Of a stretch of 64,000 nucleotides of DNA, positions 8,258 to 17,561 are shown piece after piece. Source of the stretch: Bacteroides sp. AN502(2024) (GTDB lineage: Bacteria > Bacteroidota > Bacteroidia > Bacteroidales > Bacteroidaceae); NCBI RefSeq assembly GCF_041227145.1, contig NZ_JBGFSP010000003.1, forward strand, positions 248,001-312,000, written 5' to 3'. The notes beneath the pieces were generated by a model. That model worked only from the letters and a program-made list of their open reading frames with translations. It did no database searches and had not been told where the DNA came from. How positions within the stretch are numbered: the stretch's first letter is position 1; each line of letters starts with the position of its first letter. Position numbers and translations under genes: made by a program.

Positions 8258-11096
8258 CATTCATTTTCTTATGTACCTGTATTTGGACAGAAATCCGTTC
8301 ACTCATCTCCTGCACATGAGAGATGACTCCTATTTTTCGTCCCTGCATCTGTAATTGTTCCAATGCTTCCATGGCCGTACGCAAACTTTCCGCATCCAAA
8401 GAGCCGAAACCTTCATCAATAAAAAGAGATTCAACTTTTAGATTATTACTTGACAAGGAAGACAAACCTAAAGCCAGTGCCAAAGAAATCAGGAATGATT
8501 CGCCTCCGGAAAGAGAATATACAGTCCGTATTTCATCACACATATCGCAGTCTATCACCTGAAGAGCCAACGTATCGGGTACCTGCTGTAGCTTATAACG
8601 TTTAGAGAGGTAAGACAAATGTTTATTGGCATGAAGCAGCAACAAATTCAAAGTATAACTTTGAGCAATCACTTTAAATTTCGCTCCATCCGCACTACCA
8701 ATCAGTTTATTAAGCTTCGCCCAACGCTCAGCAACAGTCTGTTTCTCTGCCAGTTCCTTCGCAATCTGCTCCGCAGTCACCTTATTTTTAGCTTGTTGCA
8801 GCAGACAGGCTTCCATAGTAGAAAGGGCACGTTCGGTATTAAGATTTTCTTCCTGTTGCTTCTTTATTATTTCAGGAAGCAGTTCGGGAGACTCTATCTT
8901 TTTATACTGTTCCTGCAACTCTCCTATAGCCAGTGCTATTTGCTTCATCTCTCCTTGCAAACCGGAAAGCCTATTGTGTACTGCCTCTACTTCTTTACGC
9001 GCTTTCTCCAAAGCGAGATTCAGTTCTTTCTCTCTTTTTGCAACGACAGCCTCCGCTTCATCCGCACTTTTTCCTTTTAATAGCTGCGAACGCTCCTGAC
9101 GAAGCACATTCAGTGCTTTTTCTATCACTTCAAATCTCTTTCGTTCGGCCGAAGCAGCATTCTGTAAGATTATCAGCTGTTCTTTGGCAGACGATACTTT
9201 CTGCGCAGCCAAACAACAAAGAGAAACATTTTCCCGAAAGGCTTCACAATGTGCGCGCATCTTTTTAATTTCTTCATCGCCACGCTGCCATTCTGTGTAT
9301 AGAGTACGATATTCCAAAATACGTTCCGCCAGCTCCGCCAAACGATGTTGTATCCGTTCTTCGTTTCCAGCTTCAATCCCTACTTTATATAATGCTGCCA
9401 GCTGTTCTCCGATCTGTCCGTCCACCGTTTTTTGATGCGCCAAATCACGTTGCAGGGCAATGCTCCGGTTATTCATCTGCTGACAGTTGGTTGTCGCTGC
9501 ATTATATTCCTGCTCTATACTCCGAAAAAGAGTATCTACCACCTCCTGATTCTGATGATAAGGATGTTCCGTGCTACCACAGACCGGACAAGCCTCCCCT
9601 TCCTGCAATTGCCGGCGCAATGCTTTTACATCTTTTCCCACTGCCATACGTGCATTTTCGTAAAGACGTTGAGTAACCTTCAATGCAGCTTCTTGCTCCG
9701 TCAATTGTTTCAGACAACCGGTCACTTCTTTCTCCAACCTTTCTATTTCCGCCTTTGCTTTCATCTGCGTTTCCGTTAATTGCCGGATATTCTGCTGACG
9801 AGCCAACTCTTTTTGCAACCTCACCTGCTCTTCGACCAATAACGGATATCCGAAAGAATTTAAGCGCAACAAACGTTCTTCATTCGTACTTGTAGCGACA
9901 GCCAGTTTACCTTCTTCTTGCCGTAGAATCTCTTCCACCTGTTCTAGTTGCAGTGCATCTTCTATCCCTACATGGCTTAACAAGCGATTCAGAGAAGAAT
10001 AAGAAACCTGTAATTGTTCCGTAGCCACCCGCATTTTTTGTTCCTGCTCCGCTACCTGGCTGTTAGCTGCCTGTAACATCTGTTGCGACTGCATATAGCT
10101 GCTTTGTTGCGACTGTATCTGTACATCCAATTGACGCGCTTTCTTCAGATCCGGCTGTATGGCCTCCCATTGTGCCTTAAAATGCACCAGTCCTTCCTCC
10201 TGAGAAGCCAGTACCCCCTGCAGTACCTTCTCCCTAGTCTGCTCCTCCTGTTCTTCCTGCAACTTTTTCTTCCAAAGCTCTTCCTGTATTTTTAATGAAC
10301 GAACCACATTCAGTTGTTCATTCTGTTCTGCCAGTAGTTTAATCCCTCCTGCACGCTTTTCTGTCAATAGTTCTTTCTCTTTTTGCAAAGCAATCAGTTC
10401 TTCTTCCGGCATCAATTCGATCACATTCATTCGATTCTGAATCAAGGTCACCTCCTCTTGTGCCGCCTTATTCCGAGCATAAACCTCTTGAGAAATCCGA
10501 GAATAAACACCGGTTCCTGTCAACTTCTCCAGTAATTCCGCTTTCGCCGCCCCTTTTGATTTCAGAAATGTAGCAAAATCATTTTGTGCCAATAATACTG
10601 TACGAGTGAACTGCTCATACGTCAGACCAACCAACTCTACCAACCGAATCAACAGTTCTTTCTTGGTACCTTGAAATTCCTTCTCTGTATCCAGTGCTTT
10701 CACTTCTATCGTTTGTGGCTGCAAAGAACCATTTATCTTGTTTCTTGTCCGCCTCACTGACCAACGAGAACGGTAACGCCATCCGTCAATACCTAGAAAA
10801 TCGACTTCCGCATAACCGTCACTTGTCCCTCGGCGCAACAAATTTCTAACATCAGACTGATTAATCTGATTGTCTCCTACATCTGACAGGTTCACATTTT
10901 CCACTGAAGTAGTGAAACGGGGAGCCTTATCATACAATGCCAGACATAAAGCGTCTAATAAAGTAGACTTACCTGCACCGGTAGGTCCTGAAATGGCAAA
11001 GATACCCGCAGAATGTAATGGTTCTGTCATAAAATCCACCTCTACCGTCCCTTCTATCGAGGTCAGATTCTTCAATCGTATAGCTAGTATTTTCAT
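8229..11096 (-). CDS. sbcC: Exonuclease subunit SbcC (Rad50-like SMC ATPase)
   Basis: SbcC is the ATPase arm of the SbcCD nuclease that opens hairpins and processes double-strand breaks. Seen: Walker A GPTGAGKST (residues 37-45), Q-loop region LLAQNDFATFLKSKG, long coiled coils on either side of a CPVC zinc hook (EGEACPVCGSTEHP, near the middle), the LSGGESFLISLALALG signature and Walker B LFIDEGFGSLD. The 955-residue length is in the family range. Its ATG overlaps the sbcD stop by four bases (ATGA), so the subunits are coupled. The C-terminal codons coincide with a terminator hairpin used by the opposing transcript. Confidence 0.95.
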   Translation of the reverse strand: MKILAIRLKNLTSIEGTVEVDFMTEPLHSAGIFAISGPTGAGKSTLLDALCLALYDKAPRFTTSVENVNLSDVGDNQINQSDVRNLLRRGTSDGYAEVDFLGIDGWRYRSRWSVRRTRNKINGSLQPQTIEVKALDTEKEFQGTKKELLIRLVELVGLTYEQFTRTVLLAQNDFATFLKSKGAAKAELLEKLTGTGVYSRISQEVYARNKAAQEEVTLIQNRMNVIELMPEEELIALQKEKELLTEKRAGGIKLLAEQNEQLNVVRSLKIQEELWKKKLQEEQEEQTREKVLQGVLASQEEGLVHFKAQWEAIQPDLKKARQLDVQIQSQQSSYMQSQQMLQAANSQVAEQEQKMRVATEQLQVSYSSLNRLLSHVGIEDALQLEQVEEILRQEEGKLAVATSTNEERLLRLNSFGYPLLVEEQVRLQKELARQQNIRQLTETQMKAKAEIERLEKEVTGCLKQLTEQEAALKVTQRLYENARMAVGKDVKALRRQLQEGEACPVCGSTEHPYHQNQEVVDTLFRSIEQEYNAATTNCQQMNNRSIALQRDLAHQKTVDGQIGEQLAALYKVGIEAGNEERIQHRLAELAERILEYRTLYTEWQRGDEEIKKMRAHCEAFRENVSLCCLAAQKVSSAKEQLIILQNAASAERKRFEVIEKALNVLRQERSQLLKGKSADEAEAVVAKREKELNLALEKARKEVEAVHNRLSGLQGEMKQIALAIGELQEQYKKIESPELLPEIIKKQQEENLNTERALSTMEACLLQQAKNKVTAEQIAKELAEKQTVAERWAKLNKLIGSADGAKFKVIAQSYTLNLLLLHANKHLSYLSKRYKLQQVPDTLALQVIDCDMCDEIRTVYSLSGGESFLISLALALGLSSLSSNNLKVESLFIDEGFGSLDAESLRTAMEALEQLQMQGRKIGVISHVQEMSERISVQIQVHKKMNGKSVLTVVG

Positions 11097-12346
11097 TCTT
11101 CTCCCTCCTCTTCTTTACGGGTAACAGCCCAATAGGCCTCTTTAAACAAATTCGTAAGTTCTACAGGCATTTCCACCTGATAAATCTTCTCAAAGGCAGA
11201 CTGTGCAATCTGTAAGGGAGACATCTCCTGCAACCCCCTCTTCCAGTTTTCATGTTCTTTCACCGTACTTCCGATATCAGTGCGATAGGTAGAAACAATA
11301 CGAGCCAACCGATAGTTTTTATCTGCCAGTACCTCTTCAATCTCCTGTCGAAGCATGGGTTCCGGTTCCTCCAACAATACCTTCACTTCCAGATATGGAG
11401 CTACAGCTTCTGTCTCCGGCAGTTCTCTCAAGGCTTTCAAGATAACTTCCGCTGAAGCGGGTTCTCCATTCGGAACACTCACCAAAGGTATTAATTTTTG
11501 GCATTCCAACCGTTCTATATCCACCACACATCCTCCATCAAAAGTCACCATCACAACTCCATGATGATAATGTTTCTCGGCAAAAGACATCGGAATGGGG
11601 CTTCCGGCATATCTCACATTCTCTCTTCCAGACACTCGCTGCGCTTTATGTATATGTCCCAATGCCGTATAAGCTATCTGTTCGGAAAAAGCTCCCGGAG
11701 ATACACATTCCAATCCGCCAATCACTGTACGCTCGCTATAATCCTTCTCTGCAATCTCCGATCCTATTGCCTGTAAATGACCGATGGCAAGAATCGCCTG
11801 ATCCGATGTCCTCCGCTGCCATAATCTTTGCAAAAGTTGTGCATAAAGTTCGCGCACTCCCTCCGCATACGGGTTGCCCTCCGTTTGCACGACCGGATAA
11901 TCTCCCTGACGCAAAAAAGGAACCGCCATGCAAAGCAACTCAACGTCCCCTTTCCGGTTCTTCAGTTCCACAGTCAAATGATCATAATCGATTTCTCCAC
12001 CTTCGAGCTTGCGAACTACCCCTCTGACTTCCGTCCGCATAGCTTGCAACAGAGGCAAAGGAGCTTCCAGACGTCCTGCCGAATCATGGTTACCTGCAAC
12101 AATGACAATCTGCAAATACGGATTCTCTGCTGTCACCCGATAAATAAACTGATAATACATGCTTTGAGATGCAGCGGAAGGATTGGAAACATCAAAAATA
12201 TCTCCGGCTACAATCAATGCATCAATCTCTTTCTGACGAATTTCTTCTGCCAGCCAATTCAGGAAAACTTCATGTTCTTCCGTTCGATCATAACCGAAAA
12301 AAGTTTGTCCCAAATGCCAGTCGGCAGTATGTAATATACGTATCAT
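11093..12346 (-). CDS. sbcD: Exonuclease subunit SbcD (Mre11-like nuclease)
   Basis: SbcD is the metal-dependent nuclease subunit that works with SbcC. The phosphoesterase motifs are all present in order: ILHTADWHLGQ at the N-terminus, IVAGDIFD, IVAGNHDSAGR and ALGHIHKAQ. I chose ATG at 12346, which begins MIRILHTADWHLG exactly as family members do (417 residues); the frame remains open to 12430 but the extra 28 residues look like untranslated leader. It is the first gene of an sbcDC operon and is divergent from the acyltransferase gene. Confidence 0.95.
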   Translation of the reverse strand: MIRILHTADWHLGQTFFGYDRTEEHEVFLNWLAEEIRQKEIDALIVAGDIFDVSNPSAASQSMYYQFIYRVTAENPYLQIVIVAGNHDSAGRLEAPLPLLQAMRTEVRGVVRKLEGGEIDYDHLTVELKNRKGDVELLCMAVPFLRQGDYPVVQTEGNPYAEGVRELYAQLLQRLWQRRTSDQAILAIGHLQAIGSEIAEKDYSERTVIGGLECVSPGAFSEQIAYTALGHIHKAQRVSGRENVRYAGSPIPMSFAEKHYHHGVVMVTFDGGCVVDIERLECQKLIPLVSVPNGEPASAEVILKALRELPETEAVAPYLEVKVLLEEPEPMLRQEIEEVLADKNYRLARIVSTYRTDIGSTVKEHENWKRGLQEMSPLQIAQSAFEKIYQVEMPVELTNLFKEAYWAVTRKEEEGEE

Positions 12347-12438
12347 AATTTTGTAACTATCTCTAATAACAAAAAACAAAAATAACACAATCGAAAAGAT
12401 TATATCACATCCACTTCCCTTTTTTAGCAATAATCATG

Positions 12439-12446
12439 TATATTTG
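12439..12446 (+). promoter_or_regulatory. -7 box for the acyltransferase gene
   Basis: TATATTTG matches the Bacteroides TAnnTTTG -7 consensus 20 bases before the ATG at 12467. No good TTTG -33 box is spaced correctly, so the assignment rests on the -7 box alone. Confidence 0.45.
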
Positions 12447-12466
12447 CAAAATAAAAATCCAACCCT

Positions 12467-13222
12467 ATGAAGATTCTGTATTATATTTATCAGATTTGCA
12501 TCGCTTTACCTATTTTATTAGTGCTGACCATCCTCACGGCAATCGTCACTATTGTAGGTTCTCTCTTGGGAGGAGCCCATTTCTGGGGATATTATCCGGG
12601 AAAAATATGGTCACAATTAATTTGCCTGTTCCTATTGATTCCCGTGAGAATTGAAGGACGTGAAAAGTTGCATGACAAAACGTCCTATATTTTCGTACCT
12701 AACCATCAGGGAGCATTCGACATTTTCCTTATTTATGGCTTCATCGGAAGAAATTTTAAGTGGATGATGAAAAAAAGCCTGCGCAAACTGCCGTTCGTAG
12801 GAAAAGCTTGTGAAAGTGCAGGACATATCTTTGTAGACAGAAGCGGTCCTAAAAAAGTGTTAGAAACGATCCGACAGGCAAAAGACTCATTGAAAGACGG
12901 AGTTTCTCTCGTTGTCTTTCCCGAAGGAGCACGCACATTTACAGGACACATGGGATACTTTAAAAAAGGAGCTTTCCAGCTGGCAGATGATTTACAGCTG
13001 GCGGTTGTACCCGTCACGATTGACGGTTCATTCGAAATCCTGCCACGCACAGGCAAATGGATACATCGACATCGCATGATTCTGACGATTCATACCCCTA
13101 TTCCTCCCAAAGGGAAAGGGATGGAAAATATCAAAGCAACCATGGAAGAAGCGTATGTTGCAGTTGAGAGTGCCCTGCCGGAACAATACAAGGGAATGGT
13201 GAAAAATGAGGATCAAAACTGA
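12467..13222 (+). CDS. plsC: 1-acyl-sn-glycerol-3-phosphate acyltransferase (PlsC/AGPAT family)
   Basis: This membrane-bound acyltransferase adds the second acyl chain to lysophosphatidate in phospholipid synthesis. The catalytic H-x4-D box is NHQGAFD (about residues 78-84), and the glycerol-phosphate-binding motif is FPEGARTFTG (about 150-159). A long hydrophobic segment (residues 5-35) and a second one before the catalytic box anchor it to the inner membrane. The 251-residue length is normal. The gene is convergent with the downstream DUF4369 lipoprotein gene, 11 bases apart, with no obvious hairpin between them. Confidence 0.9.
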   Translation: MKILYYIYQICIALPILLVLTILTAIVTIVGSLLGGAHFWGYYPGKIWSQLICLFLLIPVRIEGREKLHDKTSYIFVPNHQGAFDIFLIYGFIGRNFKWMMKKSLRKLPFVGKACESAGHIFVDRSGPKKVLETIRQAKDSLKDGVSLVVFPEGARTFTGHMGYFKKGAFQLADDLQLAVVPVTIDGSFEILPRTGKWIHRHRMILTIHTPIPPKGKGMENIKATMEEAYVAVESALPEQYKGMVKNEDQN

Positions 13223-13233
13223 TAAGACTGAAA

Positions 13234-13968
13234 TTACTTATTTGTTGAAGCATTTTGTTCCAAGCGTTGATGTTCTTCTATCAACTTCATATTTTCTCTT
13301 GCTTTAGACAAGAACTCCCTTACCAGCTTATTATCTTTAAAAGAATAAGGAGCATCCTTGATTATATCGTCAATCTGAGGAGTCATAATAGGATAGGGTA
13401 AAGAGCTGCAAAGCATCATAAATACACTAGGTCCCAACACATTTTCATAATTATCGGAGATGAACGTTTTCACATATTGATTCATTTCTTTCATCAATGA
13501 ATCTCCTTCCACTACCAGCTGACCATGAATTTCATCCAGATCACCTCCATCCAATACCATACGGGTTTCCTTCTGCTCCAGTTCACCTATGCTTTCTTCC
13601 AACTGGTTTCTTTTGCTGATAAATTCATACAACGCATTATTCAAAGAGGTTCCGATTGCCTTCAGGTCCGTATTGCTAATAGTCACTGTTATCTTCCCAC
13701 TTTCCAGCACAATCGGCATAATACTTTCTTCATCCATATACAGTGTTACCATCTGTACGGAATCAATTTTCCCTTTCATTGAGAACAAACCATGCACCAC
13801 CTCGGCAGAATCTAGCTTCACCCACTCTCCATCACGCAGGGATTTAAGATACAGCATCTTTCCATCCAAACTATTCACAGAAGAAGTCCCTTCAATCTTG
13901 TACTTACTGGTGCAAGAAGCCCAAAACGGAAGCAAAAGCAAAAAAGGCAAAATTTTATTCACGTTCAT
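13234..13968 (-). CDS. DUF4369-domain lipoprotein
   Basis: A 244-residue protein with a lipoprotein signal (ILPFLLLLPFWASC, Cys19). The N-terminal half resembles DUF4369, a beta-rich domain often found ahead of thioredoxin-like domains in Bacteroidetes lipoproteins (YKIEGTSSVNSLDGKMLYLKS, then FSMKGKIDSVQMVTLYM). Here no thioredoxin fold or CxxC follows; the remainder is helical and charged. It probably sits on the periplasmic or outer-membrane face. Substrate and role are unknown. Confidence 0.78.
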   Translation of the reverse strand: MNVNKILPFLLLLPFWASCTSKYKIEGTSSVNSLDGKMLYLKSLRDGEWVKLDSAEVVHGLFSMKGKIDSVQMVTLYMDEESIMPIVLESGKITVTISNTDLKAIGTSLNNALYEFISKRNQLEESIGELEQKETRMVLDGGDLDEIHGQLVVEGDSLMKEMNQYVKTFISDNYENVLGPSVFMMLCSSLPYPIMTPQIDDIIKDAPYSFKDNKLVREFLSKARENMKLIEEHQRLEQNASTNK

Positions 13969-14111
13969 CTATTCATTGATTCTAGGCACAAAGGTACAAC
14001 TGATTCAGAATTCAATGAAACATTTTATCAATATTTAAATCTTGTAAGACTCTTTTCTTTAATAATCCTTATAAACATAAGTGTAAAGCTATATTTTTCA
14101 TTTAGTTTATC

Positions 14112-14119
14112 TAATTTTG
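14112..14119 (+). promoter_or_regulatory. -7 box immediately upstream of the sulfatase maturase gene
   Basis: TAATTTTG matches the TAnnTTTG -7 consensus and ends only five bases before the ATG at 14125. If used, transcription would start almost at the start codon, giving a leaderless or nearly leaderless mRNA. No -33 box is evident. Confidence 0.4.
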
Positions 14120-14124
14120 CAGAC

Positions 14125-15369
14125 ATGAAAAAAGCTACTTTTGCCCCCTTTGCTAAACCGCTTTATGTAATGGTAAAGCCTGTAGGTGCCGTATGCAATC
14201 TTGCATGCGAGTATTGCTATTATTTGGAAAAGTCCCACCTATACAAAGACAATCCGAAACACGTAATGAGCGATGAACTTTTGGAAAAGTTTATCAACGA
14301 GTACATAAACTCACAAACCATGCCGCAGGTGCTTTTCACCTGGCACGGAGGAGAAACGCTGATGCGACCGCTCTCTTTCTATAAGAAAGCAATGGAACTA
14401 CAAAAGAAGTATGCCCGCGGACGGACGATCGACAACTGCATCCAAACCAACGGGACTATGCTCACCGATGAATGGTGTGAATTCTTTCGTGAAAACAATT
14501 GGCTGGTAGGAGTCTCTATCGATGGCCCCCAAGAGTTTCATGACGAGTATCGCAAAAACAAAATGGGAAAACCCTCTTTTGTAAAAGTGATGCAAGGCAT
14601 CAATCTTTTGAAAAAACATGGGGTGGAATGGAATGCGATGGCGGTCATCAATGACTTCAATGCCGACTATCCACTAGACTTTTACCATTTCTTCAAAGAA
14701 ATCGGTTGTCAGTATATCCAATTCGCCCCCATTGTTGAACGTATTCTCTCACATGAAGATGGTCGTCACCTCGCTTCTCTTGCAGAAAATAAAGCCGGAA
14801 CTCTCGCCGATTTCTCGATCACTCCGGAACAATGGGGCAACTTCCTTTGTACTCTTTTCGACGAATGGGTGAAAGAAGATGTAGGCAAATACTACGTACA
14901 AATATTCGATTCGACTTTGGCAAATTGGATGGGCGAACAACCCGGTATATGCACTATGGCAAAGATCTGCGGTCATGCTGGTGTGATGGAATTCAACGGA
15001 GATGTTTATTCTTGCGACCACTTTGTATTTCCCGAATATAAATTAGGTAATATTTATAGTAAGACACTGGTGGAAATGATGCATAGCGAGCGGCAGCACA
15101 ATTTCGGAAACATGAAATATCAGTCTCTGCCTACCCAATGCAAAGAATGTGAGTTTCTTTTTGCCTGCAACGGAGAATGCCCCAAAAATCGTTTCAGCCA
15201 AACGGTTGAAGGCGAACCAGGATTAAATTACTTATGCAAGGGATATTACCAGTTCTTTAAGCATGTAGCTCCTTACATGGACTTCATGAAAAACGAACTG
15301 ATGAATCAACGTCCGCCTGCTAATATCATGGAAGCACTGAGAAACGGAGATTTAAAAATTGAATACTAA
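14125..15369 (+). CDS. chuR: Anaerobic sulfatase-maturating enzyme (radical SAM, ChuR-like)
   Basis: The enzyme converts an active-site Cys or Ser of sulfatases to formylglycine without oxygen. The radical SAM cluster is CNLACEYCYY (Cys24, Cys28, Cys31), followed by the GGE motif in TWHGGETLM. The C-terminal SPASM region carries CTMAKICGHAG, GDVYSCDHFV and CKECEFLFACNGECPKNR, which hold the two auxiliary iron-sulfur clusters. From memory, the sequence closely resembles the ChuR maturase of B. thetaiotaomicron needed for growth on sulfated glycans. The 414-residue length is typical. The S46 peptidase genes follow after 32 bases on the same strand; no sulfatase gene is in the window. Confidence 0.95.
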   Translation: MKKATFAPFAKPLYVMVKPVGAVCNLACEYCYYLEKSHLYKDNPKHVMSDELLEKFINEYINSQTMPQVLFTWHGGETLMRPLSFYKKAMELQKKYARGRTIDNCIQTNGTMLTDEWCEFFRENNWLVGVSIDGPQEFHDEYRKNKMGKPSFVKVMQGINLLKKHGVEWNAMAVINDFNADYPLDFYHFFKEIGCQYIQFAPIVERILSHEDGRHLASLAENKAGTLADFSITPEQWGNFLCTLFDEWVKEDVGKYYVQIFDSTLANWMGEQPGICTMAKICGHAGVMEFNGDVYSCDHFVFPEYKLGNIYSKTLVEMMHSERQHNFGNMKYQSLPTQCKECEFLFACNGECPKNRFSQTVEGEPGLNYLCKGYYQFFKHVAPYMDFMKNELMNQRPPANIMEALRNGDLKIEY

Positions 15370-15401
15370 CCAATCATATGTTGTAATTTTATTATTTAAT
15401 A

Positions 15402-17561
15402 ATGAACAGATTAAGACTTTATCTATTAGCGCTGACTGCGCTTTTTGTATTTTCCGTTAAAGCGGATGAGGGTATGTGGCTATTGCAACTGATGCAACAG
15501 CAACACTCCATAGACATGATGAAAAAACAGGGATTAAAACTGGAAGCACAAGACCTATATAATCCGAGTGGTATTTCTCTTAAAGATGCTGTAGGCATAT
15601 TCGGCGGTGGGTGTACCGGAGAAATTATCTCGCCCGAAGGTTTGATTCTGACCAACCACCACTGTGGCTATGCCTCCATCCAGCAACATAGTAGTGTTGA
15701 ACACGATTATCTGACTGATGGTTTCTGGGCTACTTCCAGAGACAAAGAGCTCCCTACTCCGGGGTTGAAATTCACATTTATCGAACGTATCGAAGATATT
15801 ACGGATATTGTCAATGCCAAGATTGCAGCGAAAGAAATTACCGAATCCGAATCATTCAGCAATCTATTCCTTCAAAAGCTGGCTCATGATCTTTATTTAA
15901 AAAGTGACCTGGCAGGCAAAAAAGGAATTGCCCCACAGGCTCTTCCGTTCTATGCCGGAAATAGATTCTATCTTTTCTACAAGAAAATATATTCGGATGT
16001 ACGTATGGTAGCCGCTCCCCCCTCTTCCATCGGTAAGTTTGGAGGCGAAACAGACAACTGGATGTGGCCGCGTCATACCGGCGACTTCTCCATGTTCCGT
16101 ATCTACGCCGATGCGAATGGTGAACCGGCAGAATATAGCGAAAGCAACGTCCCATTGAAAACCAAGAAACATTTGTCTATCTCTATCAAAGGATTAAAAG
16201 AGGGAGATTATGCTATGATTATGGGATTCCCCGGAAGTACGAGCCGCTACCTGACTGTATCAGAAGTTAAAGAACGTATGGAATCAGAGAACGATCCACG
16301 TATCCGTATTCGTGGCGCACGTTTGGCTGTTCTGAAAGAGGTAATGAATGCCAGCGACAAAATCCGTATTCAGTATGCTAACAAGTATGCGGGTTCCAGC
16401 AACTATTGGAAAAACTCCATCGGTATGAATAAGGCCATCATCGATAATGATGTATTGGGAACAAAAGCTGCACAAGAAGCCAGATTCGCGGAGTTTGCAA
16501 AAGCACAAAACAATGCTGAATATGCAGCAGTAGTGAAGAACATTGATGCCCTGGTAGCTAAGACAACCCCTCTCAACTATCAGTACACTTGTTTGAGAGA
16601 GACTTTCTTCGGAGCGATCGAATTTGGCAATATTATGTTGACTAAAACACGCGAAGCATTACTCGAGAAAAATGATTCTGTAATCGCAGCATGTATGAAA
16701 GCCTTGGAAAGCACTTATGAAAGCATTCATAACAAAGATTACGATCATGAAGTAGACCGCAAGGTAGCGAAAGCCTTGTTCCCCTTATATGCTGAAATGA
16801 TTCCGGCAAACCAACGTCCTTCTATCTACAAGGTTATTGAGCAGAAATATAAAGGCGATTATAACAAATTCATTGATGATATGTATGACAACTCTATTTT
16901 TGCCAACCGGACAAACTTCGAGAAGTTTACAAAGAAGCCTTCAGTGAAAGCGATTGACAATGACCTGGCATTGCAATACTGCCAGTCTAAATACGACTTG
17001 ATGGATACACTGGCTTCACAACTCAAAGATATGGATCAGGAACTGGCTTTGCTGCACAAAACTTATATTCGTGGTCTGGGTGAAATGAAGTTGCCTGTAC
17101 CTTCTTACCCGGATGCGAACTTTACCATTCGTCTGACCTATGGTAATGTGAAACCTTATGATCCGAAAGACGGCGTACACTATAACTACTATACGACCAC
17201 TAAGGGAATTCTTGAAAAAGAAAACCCGGAAGACCGTGAATTCGTTGTACCTGCCAAACTGAAGGAACTGATTGAAAAGAAAGATTATGGCCGTTACGCC
17301 TTACCGAATGGTGATATGCCAGTCTGCTTCCTGTCGACCAACGACATCACCGGTGGTAACTCCGGCAGCCCGGTACTGAATGAAAACGGAGAACTGATCG
17401 GCTGTGCTTTTGATGGCAACTGGGAATCATTAAGCGGTGATATCAACTTCGACAACAACTTGCAACGTTGTATTAACCTAGATATCCGTTACGTCCTGTT
17501 CATTCTGGAAAAGTTAGGAAACTGCGGACACCTGATCAATGAAATGACAATCGTAGAATAA
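15402..17561 (+). CDS. S46 dipeptidyl peptidase, DPP7-like (hydrophobic P1 predicted)
   Basis: A 719-residue secreted serine peptidase that removes dipeptides from peptide N-termini in the periplasm. After a signal peptide (residues 1-21, ending SVKA/DEGMW) the catalytic His is in [15 protein letters not shown], the Asp in [10 protein letters not shown] and the Ser in GGNSGSPV (Ser654). Residue 672, 18 after the Ser, is Gly (AFDGNWE). In the Porphyromonas enzymes Gly at this position marks DPP7 (bulky hydrophobic P1), whereas Arg marks DPP11. It is immediately followed, with no spacer, by a paralogue carrying Arg. The pair probably forms one transcript with the maturase gene upstream. Confidence 0.92.
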   Translation: MNRLRLYLLALTALFVFSVKADEGMWLLQLMQQQHSIDMMKKQGLKLEAQDLYNPSGISLKDAVGIFGGGCTGEIISPEGLILTNHHCGYASIQQHSSVEHDYLTDGFWATSRDKELPTPGLKFTFIERIEDITDIVNAKIAAKEITESESFSNLFLQKLAHDLYLKSDLAGKKGIAPQALPFYAGNRFYLFYKKIYSDVRMVAAPPSSIGKFGGETDNWMWPRHTGDFSMFRIYADANGEPAEYSESNVPLKTKKHLSISIKGLKEGDYAMIMGFPGSTSRYLTVSEVKERMESENDPRIRIRGARLAVLKEVMNASDKIRIQYANKYAGSSNYWKNSIGMNKAIIDNDVLGTKAAQEARFAEFAKAQNNAEYAAVVKNIDALVAKTTPLNYQYTCLRETFFGAIEFGNIMLTKTREALLEKNDSVIAACMKALESTYESIHNKDYDHEVDRKVAKALFPLYAEMIPANQRPSIYKVIEQKYKGDYNKFIDDMYDNSIFANRTNFEKFTKKPSVKAIDNDLALQYCQSKYDLMDTLASQLKDMDQELALLHKTYIRGLGEMKLPVPSYPDANFTIRLTYGNVKPYDPKDGVHYNYYTTTKGILEKENPEDREFVVPAKLKELIEKKDYGRYALPNGDMPVCFLSTNDITGGNSGSPVLNENGELIGCAFDGNWESLSGDINFDNNLQRCINLDIRYVLFILEKLGNCGHLINEMTIVE

